Position numbers and translations under genes: made by a program. Below the pieces are notes generated by a model. The model was not told where the DNA came from and did no database searches. It saw only the letters and a list, made by a program, of their open reading frames with translations. A DNA stretch of 23,594 bases from a virus, in IMG/VR virus record IMGVR_UViG_3300009079_000128, positions 1 to 23,594 of that record. One strand, 5' to 3'. Of the stretch, positions 14,915-23,594 are shown one piece after another (positions within the stretch are counted from its first letter, which is position 1; each line of letters opens with the position of its first letter).

Positions 14915-16642
14915 TTAGCTTCCACCGCCTCCGCCACCACATGCATCAAATGTAAATGTATAAACGTTTGATATAACATCCGGTAATCCGTTCCTAGTTT
15001 GTATTATTCTAAAATATCTAGTGGTATCACATGCGCCACTAAAATGTAATCTTCTAGGTGAAGTGCAACTACCGGTACTATTACCCCATGGGCCCGTCGG
15101 TGATAGTGAGGTTTGCACTGTAACGGCTGTACAGTTTTCAATATCGCTCAATGTCCAATATACGTCAACTGCATCAGGATATGATAAAGATTCAGGATCA
15201 GATATAACACCATTTAATACCGCTGTTGCTGGAATTGGAGTCGGAGTTGGACCTGCACCAGAACCAGAAGTTGGCGTTGGCGTTGGACCTGCACCAGAAC
15301 CGGAACCAGAAGTTGGCGTTGGAGTTGGACCTGCACCAGAACCGGAACCAGAAGTTGGCGTTGGAGTTGGTGCACTATTAACCAACGTTATTGTCCATAC
15401 TACTTTAACATTAGAATCATTAGGGTGCGTCACGGTTACTTTATACACTTTTCCAAGTGTTGATGCACTTGTAATCACCTTTATTCTATTAAGACTCGGT
15501 TCCATTGTAATACTTAAACCGGCTTGGTCAACAGACACATTACTAGAAGTAGGATCTACACCAGTAGGTGCAATTGCATAATTTAAGTATAATGTTGTTG
15601 GTGTGTTATATTGTGCAGCTAAATAATTGGATCCATTTATTGTTAACTCCGCAGAACTAACTGGACTACCATCTGCACTTGCATCAATATTGCCACCCGA
15701 AATACTAATAGTATTCGAAGCAGGTGAACCATCAGCATTTGCCACAATATCATCGCCAACAATACCTATACTATCACCGACTGGAGTGCCACAATCAGTA
15801 CATAGTTCTCTCCACTCAGGTGTACCGCTATTATTATAATAAGCCTCTACAATATCTAAATCAGTATTAAATCTAATCATACCAATTTGAGGCACCGTAG
15901 GTCTTTGACCCGTTGTCCCAGCTGGTAATCTTAAATAACCTTTAAATTCTGCATTAATATCAACATCTAAAATACCTGATCCTAGTGTTGACAATTTTAT
16001 ATTTGTATTGGCTAAAGAATTTATATTTACGAAATTTCCACTTAAGTTTAATGAAGAACTGTTAGCAACTAAAGTTATCTTATTAGTATTGACACCATAT
16101 TCTATTAAAGTACTGCCAAATGCATTTTGCCAATTAAACCTAGTATACCCGTCTAAAACAGTACTAGTTAATACTAAATCTTTATTAATGCCACCTATTA
16201 TACCGTGGCGTAATTTCACATAATTCTCAAAAATGTCATCTCTGCCAATATTTAGTCTAGCATTAGTGTCTATGTCGCCATCGGTCACGTCTTCTTCAAA
16301 ACCAGAATCACCTAGCCATATAATTGGCATATTTAGATCAGTTCCAACTTTAGGTTTTAGAATACTAACTTCATTATTACCATCATTATTTGTATCTACC
16401 TCAACAGTATGCCATGGACTATCAGTCGAGCCAGCTACACCCTTTTCACCAATTGGTCCAACTTCACCCTTTTGACCCTTTTGTCCTGTCGAACCGACTT
16501 GACCTTGATCACCTTTCAGGCCCTTAGGCCCAGCAGGTCCACCGCCATTTGCTAAGGTTTGATCAAAATTATAATTAATCTTTTCAAACTTTATAGAGTC
16601 CGAATCGCTTGGGTGTAATATCTCTTGAATGTTAATTGCCAT
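14915..16642 (-). CDS. Collagen-repeat tail fibre protein with repeat linker and FN3-like C-terminal domain
   Basis: 575 residues. The N-terminus (MAINIQEILHPSDSDSIKFE, then INYNFDQ) is of the type that attaches marine phage fibres to the tail. Twelve Gly-X-Y collagen triplets follow (35-70). A fibre body with repeated short beta segments runs to about 235, then a segment typical of phage fibres, LPAGTTGQRP (239-248) with GMIRFNTD (254-261). Next comes a beta domain (about 290-423), three PTPTPTSGSGSGAG-type linker units (425-469) and a C-terminal beta-sandwich, FN3-like domain with cysteines at 504, 526, 538 and 568. The protein ends in CGGGGGGS. It is probably a receptor-binding or accessory fibre. 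The stop of the giant gene lies one base before the ATG, so the two are coupled. Confidence 0.85.
   Translation of the reverse strand: MAINIQEILHPSDSDSIKFEKINYNFDQTLANGGGPAGPKGLKGDQGQVGSTGQKGQKGEVGPIGEKGVAGSTDSPWHTVEVDTNNDGNNEVSILKPKVGTDLNMPIIWLGDSGFEEDVTDGDIDTNARLNIGRDDIFENYVKLRHGIIGGINKDLVLTSTVLDGYTRFNWQNAFGSTLIEYGVNTNKITLVANSSSLNLSGNFVNINSLANTNIKLSTLGSGILDVDINAEFKGYLRLPAGTTGQRPTVPQIGMIRFNTDLDIVEAYYNNSGTPEWRELCTDCGTPVGDSIGIVGDDIVANADGSPASNTISISGGNIDASADGSPVSSAELTINGSNYLAAQYNTPTTLYLNYAIAPTGVDPTSSNVSVDQAGLSITMEPSLNRIKVITSASTLGKVYKVTVTHPNDSNVKVVWTITLVNSAPTPTPTSGSGSGAGPTPTPTSGSGSGAGPTPTPTSGSGAGPTPTPIPATAVLNGVISDPESLSYPDAVDVYWTLSDIENCTAVTVQTSLSPTGPWGNSTGSCTSPRRLHFSGACDTTRYFRIIQTRNGLPDVISNVYTFTFDACGGGGGGS
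15236..15370 (-). repeat. Tandem repeat array encoding the PTPTPTSGSGSGAG linker (three units)
   Basis: Three copies of the same coding unit as in the downstream BACON/Hint gene, with near-identical codons. In the protein it joins the body of the fibre to its FN3-like tip. Copy number and the presence of an extra Ser-Gly pair differ between units, as expected for slippage or recombination. Confidence 0.9.
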
Positions 16643-16643
16643 T

Positions 16644-19600
16644 TTATGACTTTATTTTTATCATAGGTTTGATGTCGTAAGAATATCCTAATCTTTTATT
16701 ATATATCAACCTAAAATTCATAGGCTTTTGTTTGTGCGATTTATAAGTAAAATTATTGTCAGGGGAAAATCCTCCACCACTAATTAAATTAATATTTTCT
16801 GTATTTACAATACTAGAAGCACTGCCCTTAAAGCGTTTAGTGTACAATTGAATAGAATCAACAACAAATTGTGATATAATATTTTTATTGATATAAAAAT
16901 TAGCATCGTCATTCAGTGTAGTCTTGTCTCCTGCAGAGTTTTGTGCACTTACATATTGTTTAATGGCATTTAATATACCATCTGCACTTAAAATTCTAGT
17001 AGCAATATCAGTTACATAAAAATCAGCAATAATTTCATCTTCATCTTCAAACATTAATACCTCAGCTTCGTTTATAGACTTACTTAATATTTCATCTAAT
17101 TTTTCTTTACTATATATAGTTTGATACTTAAATGAAATAAGATTATATTCATTTTTAACTTTCATAGCGGTTGATGCTAAGTAAGATCTTTCTTCTGTGT
17201 TGTCTACAGTTCCTGGAACATCCTCGCTTTTTCCACCCGAAAGAGATCTAGTATAGTAACCAAAATCCCATGAAGATCTAAATACATTAACATCTTTTTT
17301 AGAAATTGCAATCTCATCGATCAATGGATATAATGGTAATTTATCAGAAGATTCGGACAATTTGGTAATACCGGTGGGATTAGTTTCATTTATTTTATGA
17401 TAAAAATGATTTTTAATCAATCCCCATCCACCGTCATGAGTTCCGCCGTCCTGTATAAACCCTATATTAAACGTAGTACCACATCGATTATATCTTTCAT
17501 AATATGATTTAGCAGTAGTTAGTTCGTAACCATTTGTAAGAGAATGTTTGTATAATACTGATTCAAAACCAGTTTCTCTTTGATCCGCGCTTGCTTGAAT
17601 TCTATTAGATTTAAAGTGAGTATACATGTCTGTAAACGTAACAACTGGTCTAAAATCTACTGTATATGCACCAGCATGTCTAATTAAGAATGGATAATAC
17701 GAAGCGCCATCTTCTCTAGTCAAATTATACCCGATAATACCTTTAAATAGTTTATAACTTTTGGGTTTATCATTATCTTCTTCTACGAAAAGAGTTGCAT
17801 ATTTAACTATTTCAGTACCATCTTCAAAATTAATAGTAAATCTATTATTATTAATTGTACCATCTTCTTCGACTGTAGTATATGTAACACTATCATCGTT
17901 TAAGTTAATCATATTGGCTACACTGTTTATAGAAATCTTATTTAAAACAGTTTCATGTATATTAGTACCGCCATCGACATATGAATATTTTATTCTTCTT
18001 TGGATGTTATTAGGCAAATATGCCACGTCTAACACATCATCTGGATCGTTTACATTAACCGGAGGTCCAACAACTTTAATGGTATTTGAGTCTTCAATAG
18101 AATATATTCTAAACTTATAGATAGTATTACCAGGTGTAGTTGGATATAAATCCATTAATACATCACCATACAATCCGTTTTCACCCAAAGCAATTTGATT
18201 TTCAAAATCAGGGACACTTCCGTCAAAATGATTTATACCATTAATCGTATATGGTGAATCTTTAGAAAAATCTGCAGTATTCCAACTTAATGCACCGTCA
18301 AATGGCGTATTAGCATAAGTATAATCTTCTATTGCGCCATCGTATATGATTTTGTGTTTTAATTCATATAACAGTTTTCTGTTCATATTACCTTTAACCC
18401 AGTAATCACCAAGATTTAAAGTAATGAAGAATATTACAAACTTAAACTTTTTATTTTGTATTACTTCAAATTCAACATCATTATTAGCAACATCATTATT
18501 AGTTTTTAATAGAATACTAAACTTATATCCGTTAAACTCACTACTTTTTACAAAGTCTAGTGCTGTTTTATTGGCAAATTCTTTTCTATTTTTTAAGACA
18601 ACTTTTAAACCTTTAAATATAGTACTCGCAAAAGCATCGGTATCTCCGCCGTCAATTAAAGTATATTTCTTTTTAAGGTCAGTCTTAAAAAACGTATTGT
18701 TAATATCATCTGGGTTTAAATAACCTTTGGTATACTCGCCGAACGCATCATAAATACCCTGAATATCATCACCGCTTAGATTCTTTTCAAATCCTTCGGT
18801 AATCATAAATTTATCAAAATAATTATTCTTAGTACTCTTAAATAAATTTGGAGTTAATTCAAAATCCTCTATAAAATTAATATATGAGAACGTGTTGTTT
18901 AATTCATCGTATCTTAAATAACTAGGTTTTTTCTCCATGTAAAACCACTCATGTGTCATATCATCTTTACTGCGTTCAGTGGCACTTAAATCAGGTGAGA
19001 AGTTTGTTCTACCGAATGCCTCGTTAGTATTTAGATAATAAGGTTGATCTCTAACTGTTAAAGAATCTTTTAAAACCCATTTGTTTATATTTGGAACTAC
19101 TCTCGAATTAGTAGCAAACTCTTTTAATTGATTTTCTTTTAGTCTATCAAACTCACTAGTTATAATTTCAGCAGAAATATCATCAACAGATTCTTCTGAT
19201 AAAATACCAGATAAATTAGAGAAATAATTAATAGGTTCTAATGAATAATTATCGCTAAAAATATCATTAGCAGATAGTGTCGTATTATACTCCCCGGTAA
19301 TTGGATCAATATTAAGTATAGTGTTTTCATATGGTTCATATGCAATATTTGCTCTAGTTTCATAATCTAATTCTTTTAGATCCGAATTAGCAGTATCATA
19401 AAAGTCAAAGTTCATATCATATATGTTATATGCTGAAAATAAACCAATTTTTACAATATTTTCACTAAATACTCTAGCCTCTCCATCTTTAATATCAGAT
19501 TTTAAGCTTAGTATTAATTTTGATCTAGTAGAATTAGGTACACTTACATCTTCTACAATATCTATTACTTCATTAAATATACCATCATATTTGGTTTCTA

Positions 19601-22600
19601 AATAATCTCCTACTGAAATTTCACTTAATGTTGTATTGTTTATGTAAACTGATTTACTAGTAGAATTACCTCCGTTTAAATAATGAGCATCCCACTTAGA
19701 AAGAATATAACCCGCACCTTTTCTTAATTTTAAAATATTATTAAAATCAATGTTGTCAACATCTATAAAATCAATTACATTTTCTTTGTTAACTAAAACA
19801 GTATGTTGTAATAACCTATATCCAGGAACTCTAGCTTTAACCCAAAGATCAGATCCAATATTATAAGCATCCAAAGGACTATTATCTGCATGAATAACTC
19901 CAGCTAAAGCAGCAGCAATATCACCTAATGTGCCTTGGTTAGAGAAGAATTTTCCGCTATAAGTTCCTTTAGGCAAAGTATAATTAGCAGAATACGTTCT
20001 GTTTTGAATATTAATATTGGTTTGAATTTGATCAACTCTTATAATAGAACTTATAGCTCCAGTTACCACCATATTCAGATCACCTAGGTTTGTTTCAACC
20101 TCAGTTAGAATAATAGATTGTGATTGATAATCAAAACCAATATGGTAATTACCGACAGTACGAGTTTGTCTGTAGATGTCTATTTTACCTGGATCGCTTA
20201 TTGCCGATTCAATATTACCTGCAGTTTCTTCGAGCGTAGAACCTAACAATAAAGAATTATCAAATAAACTGTGAGTTCCTTGTGAATCTTCTAATTGAAT
20301 ATTAATAAGTTCCCCGGCTGTTTGTTTAATAAAAGTAAATTTATAAGACTCCTCTCTTGATGCTACTACAGCAATTTTATCGTTACTTTCGGGTACATCT
20401 ACAATAGACATTTTAACAAAATCGTAGCCTCTTTCGTCATTTTTTATTAGATCAACAGATTTCCCGGTATGTGATATACCTAATGTATTAGGAATATTTC
20501 CAGTAGAATCATCAATTCTAACTTCTAGATTTAAAGAATCATAAAGACCTGAATTAGATATCTTGTAGTACACACCATTGATTAATACATAACCAAGTGT
20601 TGGTGTAGTACTCATCTGTTTATATGTTGGAATTGCAGTTGTTGGTTTATTTGGATTTACTAAAGACGTCACTTCTGTAAATTTAACAATATTATTAGAT
20701 ATTGAACTTATTTCACCAAAACCTGAATCTATATCGTCCACATAAAGACCGAAATACCTGTTAATGCTATAATCACCAGAATCATTATCATCAAATAAAA
20801 ATTCTAAGTTTAAAAGATTAGCACATAAAATATTGTTTCTTCTAAAACCGTCTGTGATAAAGTCATTGGCTTCAATCAAAGCTTTATCAGTCTCTATAAA
20901 ATCTTTGTAGATATATTCGCCCTTACTAGTTAATTCACCAGAAGATAGATCAATACCATTATAGTTAGTAATTTCATTTTTACCAAACGAAACTGTAATA
21001 GGTGATTTAGGGAATGTCTCTTGTTGTACATGTGACCTAATATATTTACCCAAGTTTGATTTTTTAGATAAATCAAAAGTCTTGATAATCTCAGCGTTCC
21101 TTAATATCTCTTGAATTCTATTAACGTTATCTAAAGTAACACCAGATGCATCAACACCCCCTGGGTTTTTAACTTTAAATATAACAAAATTCTTTGGCAT
21201 ATTATTATCAGCCCAAATAGGTGCAAACATTCTATAACTCTCATCGTAGTTTTTAGAATAATTATATGTAGTACCATATTGATACTCTTCCTCTATTTGT
21301 TTATTATAAGAATCTAATACCGTTAAGTCCGACTCAGATCTTTTAGTTAAATAAACAAGATCAGATGTTGTGCCATTTTTCTTAAAGAAATTAGCAACAT
21401 CAGTTGAGTAATTACCATTAGGATTTATTGGACTCTTTTTGTATTTTATACCAGCTAAATCTTTACTGGCACTAATACTTTCCATATAAACTGAACCGTC
21501 TGAACTCGTAACGAGTTTAACATTACCTGATAATTTAGGGTTAGTTCTTAATAGAGGTTTAGCTACATGGTCTAATTTATAGTTAGTTTCTGTTTTAAAG
21601 TTTGGTCCAGCAGAAACAGTTTCATAACCTTCAACAAACGGGAAAGTATATGTAGTTTTAATCTTTGAATTATCACCTATAATACATGAACTAGATGCTG
21701 TACTTTCATACACATCAACTTTAACTTCACTACTTAGGCCTATTTCAACACCAGTTGAAACAACTGGTCTTTGTTGAGATGTGATACCCGAATCCTTAAG
21801 CAGAGTAACAGCATCGTCAATATCTTCTGCGATTATTTTAACACTATACTCCAAACAGCTATCAAAGCCGCTGGTCTTAATTACATTACCAAATGATAAA
21901 GTATCAATAAATGTTTTTATATAGCTATCAGCATCACTAGAAACGCTTGTGTGTAGGCCATCGATGACATATATCGGCCAGAATAAAGTCTCTGTATTAT
22001 TACCAGCATCTGGTCCTTCTATTTCTGGATCTAATGAATAAAAACCATAAAATACATTTACATCATTTACACTAGGCTCCGGTCTAGATATTGTATTATT
22101 AGTTATATTGGGCTTTATATAAGTTGAACACTGACCCCTGGATACTATGTTTGATCCAGAAACAGTAAGTCCGCTTGAGTCATAACCGTACCATTTTAAA
22201 TTAGCACCATCACCTGGATTTTCCCAAATTAAATAGCCAAAACCGTCATTAAATACATTTGATTCAAATAAATCCAATTGGTCTTCATTAGTTGCCCCTA
22301 ATTCCGTTTTATAAATAGGCGTATTAGATTGAGCTAATCCTAAAAGATCAGTAAATGGTGCAACACCATCTGGTCTAACATACCATAAAGTAGTTCCTAT
22401 AGCAACTCCATTACAAAATTTATTTATAGTAGGATCTGATAATGTTGTTTTTTTAACGCCTTCTAAACTATATGTAATATTAATAGTATCTTCTTCACAA
22501 AACCATTCAAGCGTGCCATTAGAAGTTAAACCCCAATCATTAACCAAAGACCTTTTATAATATAAACCGGCTGGAGTTTCGCTGTAAATACCGCTATCAA

Positions 22601-23594
22601 TTAAACCTATGGTACTAGTACCTCCAGTACTCGTATATAGATCTGAATAATATTTACTAATAAACAACGGTGTGTTGTCAGCTACTAATTGAGCAAGCGT
22701 TTTTTGAGATGTACCGTCATACCATAATGTTATTTCTTGATAATCTTCGGCACAATGTGTTATTGTGTTAGTTGCATACAAAACCACAGTAGAACTAGAG
22801 TTCACTGAACTAGTACACGGAATAATACCATTAGTTGCAATTTGACCACTATTATTAATTTTTAATACGCTCGTGGTGCCATTGGCGACACTATCGATAT
22901 CCGAGACTGTAATATACACATCTGTCGCGTTCGGTGGCGTAAACTTATTTAATAAAGCAGGATCATAAAAAATAGAATCACCGTCAGATAACTGAGAAAC
23001 ATTATTTGCTTGTGTGGTGCTACCGTATCCAATCGTCGGTGTTTGAGCAATACACATTACATCAGGATCGCTACCAAATGAACTTATCTTAAAACTAAAT
23101 ATAGGAGAATATTCAACCGCAATATTAATAGTTGTTGGCGCAGATTCAGCACCTTTGGAATCAATAGCTTTAATTATCCAACTATCAGTGCCAAAATAAC
23201 CTGCATTAGGTGTATATGTAACTTTTATAGAAGTGTTATCGTTTGGAACAAATGATATAGTTCCATTAGGTGTTGCAGTTATTTGTGCAAACGATACTGA
23301 ATCACCATCAGCATCTGTTGCATTTATAATAAACGTACCGGTAGTGTTTTGAAAAACACTTGGACTAGTTGCAGTTATAACTGGTGCAGAATTCTCTGGA
23401 TTAATAATTATAGTAGCAGGTGCAGATGTTTGATTTGCAGTATCTGTTACTGTAAACGTAAATGAATCAGAACCTATCTGTGTTGAAGTATGTGTATAAG
23501 TTACTATATTACCTACAATGGTATATGTGCCTCTAGTAGGCGGTGTTACTATATTATATGTTAAATTATTAGTATCGAAATCATCAGAACCAGA
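16644..23594 (-). CDS. Giant tail/baseplate structural protein, N-terminus beyond window
   Basis: The frame is open to the window edge, giving at least 2316 residues; the Met at 23057 is internal, because 179 more codons read through without a stop. The first visible 165 residues are cadherin/Ig-like repeats: GSDSFTFTVTD (41-51), then a second unit with TDADGDSVSF (93-102), VTYTPNAGYFGTDSWIIKAID (125-145). Such repeats are common in large surface adhesins and fibres. The rest is a long Asn/Ser/Asp-rich, beta-prone sequence without membrane segments, containing APIWADNNMPKNFVIFKV near the middle, a string I associate with marine phage structural proteins. The C-terminus is basic (LGYSYDIKPMIKIKS). 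It is followed one base later by the fibre gene. A tail or baseplate-associated role is inferred from size, composition and context. Confidence 0.85.
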   Translation of the reverse strand, partial: SGSDDFDTNNLTYNIVTPPTRGTYTIVGNIVTYTHTSTQIGSDSFTFTVTDTANQTSAPATIIINPENSAPVITATSPSVFQNTTGTFIINATDADGDSVSFAQITATPNGTISFVPNDNTSIKVTYTPNAGYFGTDSWIIKAIDSKGAESAPTTINIAVEYSPIFSFKISSFGSDPDVMCIAQTPTIGYGSTTQANNVSQLSDGDSIFYDPALLNKFTPPNATDVYITVSDIDSVANGTTSVLKINNSGQIATNGIIPCTSSVNSSSTVVLYATNTITHCAEDYQEITLWYDGTSQKTLAQLVADNTPLFISKYYSDLYTSTGGTSTIGLIDSGIYSETPAGLYYKRSLVNDWGLTSNGTLEWFCEEDTINITYSLEGVKKTTLSDPTINKFCNGVAIGTTLWYVRPDGVAPFTDLLGLAQSNTPIYKTELGATNEDQLDLFESNVFNDGFGYLIWENPGDGANLKWYGYDSSGLTVSGSNIVSRGQCSTYIKPNITNNTISRPEPSVNDVNVFYGFYSLDPEIEGPDAGNNTETLFWPIYVIDGLHTSVSSDADSYIKTFIDTLSFGNVIKTSGFDSCLEYSVKIIAEDIDDAVTLLKDSGITSQQRPVVSTGVEIGLSSEVKVDVYESTASSSCIIGDNSKIKTTYTFPFVEGYETVSAGPNFKTETNYKLDHVAKPLLRTNPKLSGNVKLVTSSDGSVYMESISASKDLAGIKYKKSPINPNGNYSTDVANFFKKNGTTSDLVYLTKRSESDLTVLDSYNKQIEEEYQYGTTYNYSKNYDESYRMFAPIWADNNMPKNFVIFKVKNPGGVDASGVTLDNVNRIQEILRNAEIIKTFDLSKKSNLGKYIRSHVQQETFPKSPITVSFGKNEITNYNGIDLSSGELTSKGEYIYKDFIETDKALIEANDFITDGFRRNNILCANLLNLEFLFDDNDSGDYSINRYFGLYVDDIDSGFGEISSISNNIVKFTEVTSLVNPNKPTTAIPTYKQMSTTPTLGYVLINGVYYKISNSGLYDSLNLEVRIDDSTGNIPNTLGISHTGKSVDLIKNDERGYDFVKMSIVDVPESNDKIAVVASREESYKFTFIKQTAGELINIQLEDSQGTHSLFDNSLLLGSTLEETAGNIESAISDPGKIDIYRQTRTVGNYHIGFDYQSQSIILTEVETNLGDLNMVVTGAISSIIRVDQIQTNINIQNRTYSANYTLPKGTYSGKFFSNQGTLGDIAAALAGVIHADNSPLDAYNIGSDLWVKARVPGYRLLQHTVLVNKENVIDFIDVDNIDFNNILKLRKGAGYILSKWDAHYLNGGNSTSKSVYINNTTLSEISVGDYLETKYDGIFNEVIDIVEDVSVPNSTRSKLILSLKSDIKDGEARVFSENIVKIGLFSAYNIYDMNFDFYDTANSDLKELDYETRANIAYEPYENTILNIDPITGEYNTTLSANDIFSDNYSLEPINYFSNLSGILSEESVDDISAEIITSEFDRLKENQLKEFATNSRVVPNINKWVLKDSLTVRDQPYYLNTNEAFGRTNFSPDLSATERSKDDMTHEWFYMEKKPSYLRYDELNNTFSYINFIEDFELTPNLFKSTKNNYFDKFMITEGFEKNLSGDDIQGIYDAFGEYTKGYLNPDDINNTFFKTDLKKKYTLIDGGDTDAFASTIFKGLKVVLKNRKEFANKTALDFVKSSEFNGYKFSILLKTNNDVANNDVEFEVIQNKKFKFVIFFITLNLGDYWVKGNMNRKLLYELKHKIIYDGAIEDYTYANTPFDGALSWNTADFSKDSPYTINGINHFDGSVPDFENQIALGENGLYGDVLMDLYPTTPGNTIYKFRIYSIEDSNTIKVVGPPVNVNDPDDVLDVAYLPNNIQRRIKYSYVDGGTNIHETVLNKISINSVANMINLNDDSVTYTTVEEDGTINNNRFTINFEDGTEIVKYATLFVEEDNDKPKSYKLFKGIIGYNLTREDGASYYPFLIRHAGAYTVDFRPVVTFTDMYTHFKSNRIQASADQRETGFESVLYKHSLTNGYELTTAKSYYERYNRCGTTFNIGFIQDGGTHDGGWGLIKNHFYHKINETNPTGITKLSESSDKLPLYPLIDEIAISKKDVNVFRSSWDFGYYTRSLSGGKSEDVPGTVDNTEERSYLASTAMKVKNEYNLISFKYQTIYSKEKLDEILSKSINEAEVLMFEDEDEIIADFYVTDIATRILSADGILNAIKQYVSAQNSAGDKTTLNDDANFYINKNIISQFVVDSIQLYTKRFKGSASSIVNTENINLISGGGFSPDNNFTYKSHKQKPMNFRLIYNKRLGYSYDIKPMIKIKS

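Noticed and set aside
13747-16642. Diversity-generating retroelement target in the fibre genes
   Set aside because: No reverse transcriptase gene and no template/variable repeat pair with adenine-specific differences was seen in the window.
1-23594. Plus-strand genes
   Set aside because: All plus-strand frames lie opposite well-supported minus-strand genes (or, at 9016-9225, the 58-residue ORF and intergenic DNA) and show no recognisable motifs.

Overview
The window is a stretch of a large, AT-rich, T4-like (myovirus-type) phage genome. Every gene I can support lies on the minus strand, so transcription runs from position 23594 down to position 1. The T4-type set of UvsW, UvsY, primase gp61 and single-stranded-DNA-binding gp32 is recognisable from motifs. 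The genes around it are tail and tail-fibre proteins and putative head-packaged enzymes. Host inference: most start codons lack a Shine-Dalgarno sequence and have A/T-rich leaders, and one tail protein carries a BACON-like domain (a family first described in Bacteroidetes). I therefore infer a Bacteroidota, probably marine flavobacterial, host. This is inference and no database search was run.

Layout in transcription order. (1) 23594-10303, tail region. It starts with a giant structural protein cut by the window edge (at least 2316 residues, with cadherin/Ig-like repeats at its visible N-terminal side). Then come a collagen-repeat tail fibre, a BACON + Pro/Thr/Ser/Gly linker + Hint (intein-like) protein, a membrane-anchored coiled-coil protein, a 688-residue putative structural protein and a tube-like protein. 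(2) 10286-9267: a small protein with a capsid-targeting-like N-terminus, immediately followed by a RuvC-like junction resolvase. (3) 9116-4719, the replication/recombination block: a 58-residue ORF, gp32, primase gp61, a 73-residue protein, UvsY and UvsW. Several of these genes overlap or nearly touch. (4) 4685-23: three large proteins. Two are adenylation (ligase-fold) enzymes, one of them fused to an NMN-adenylyltransferase-like domain. Short tags resembling the T4 capsid-targeting sequence occur at the N-terminus of two of these proteins and inside and at the C-terminus of the third. At positions 3-1 there is an ATG that probably starts the next gene.

How it works together: the central block supplies recombination-dependent replication (gp32 coats ssDNA, UvsY mediates recombinase loading, UvsW remodels branched DNA, gp61 primes, the RuvC-like enzyme resolves junctions before packaging). 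The flanking regions are late genes for virion parts. The most unusual items are the Hint domain on a phage tail protein, the repeat linkers shared by two adjacent fibre genes, and the cluster of possibly packaged nucleotidyltransferases. No tRNA, CRISPR array, insertion sequence, integrase or reverse transcriptase was seen, and no stretch over 300 bases lacks a gene.
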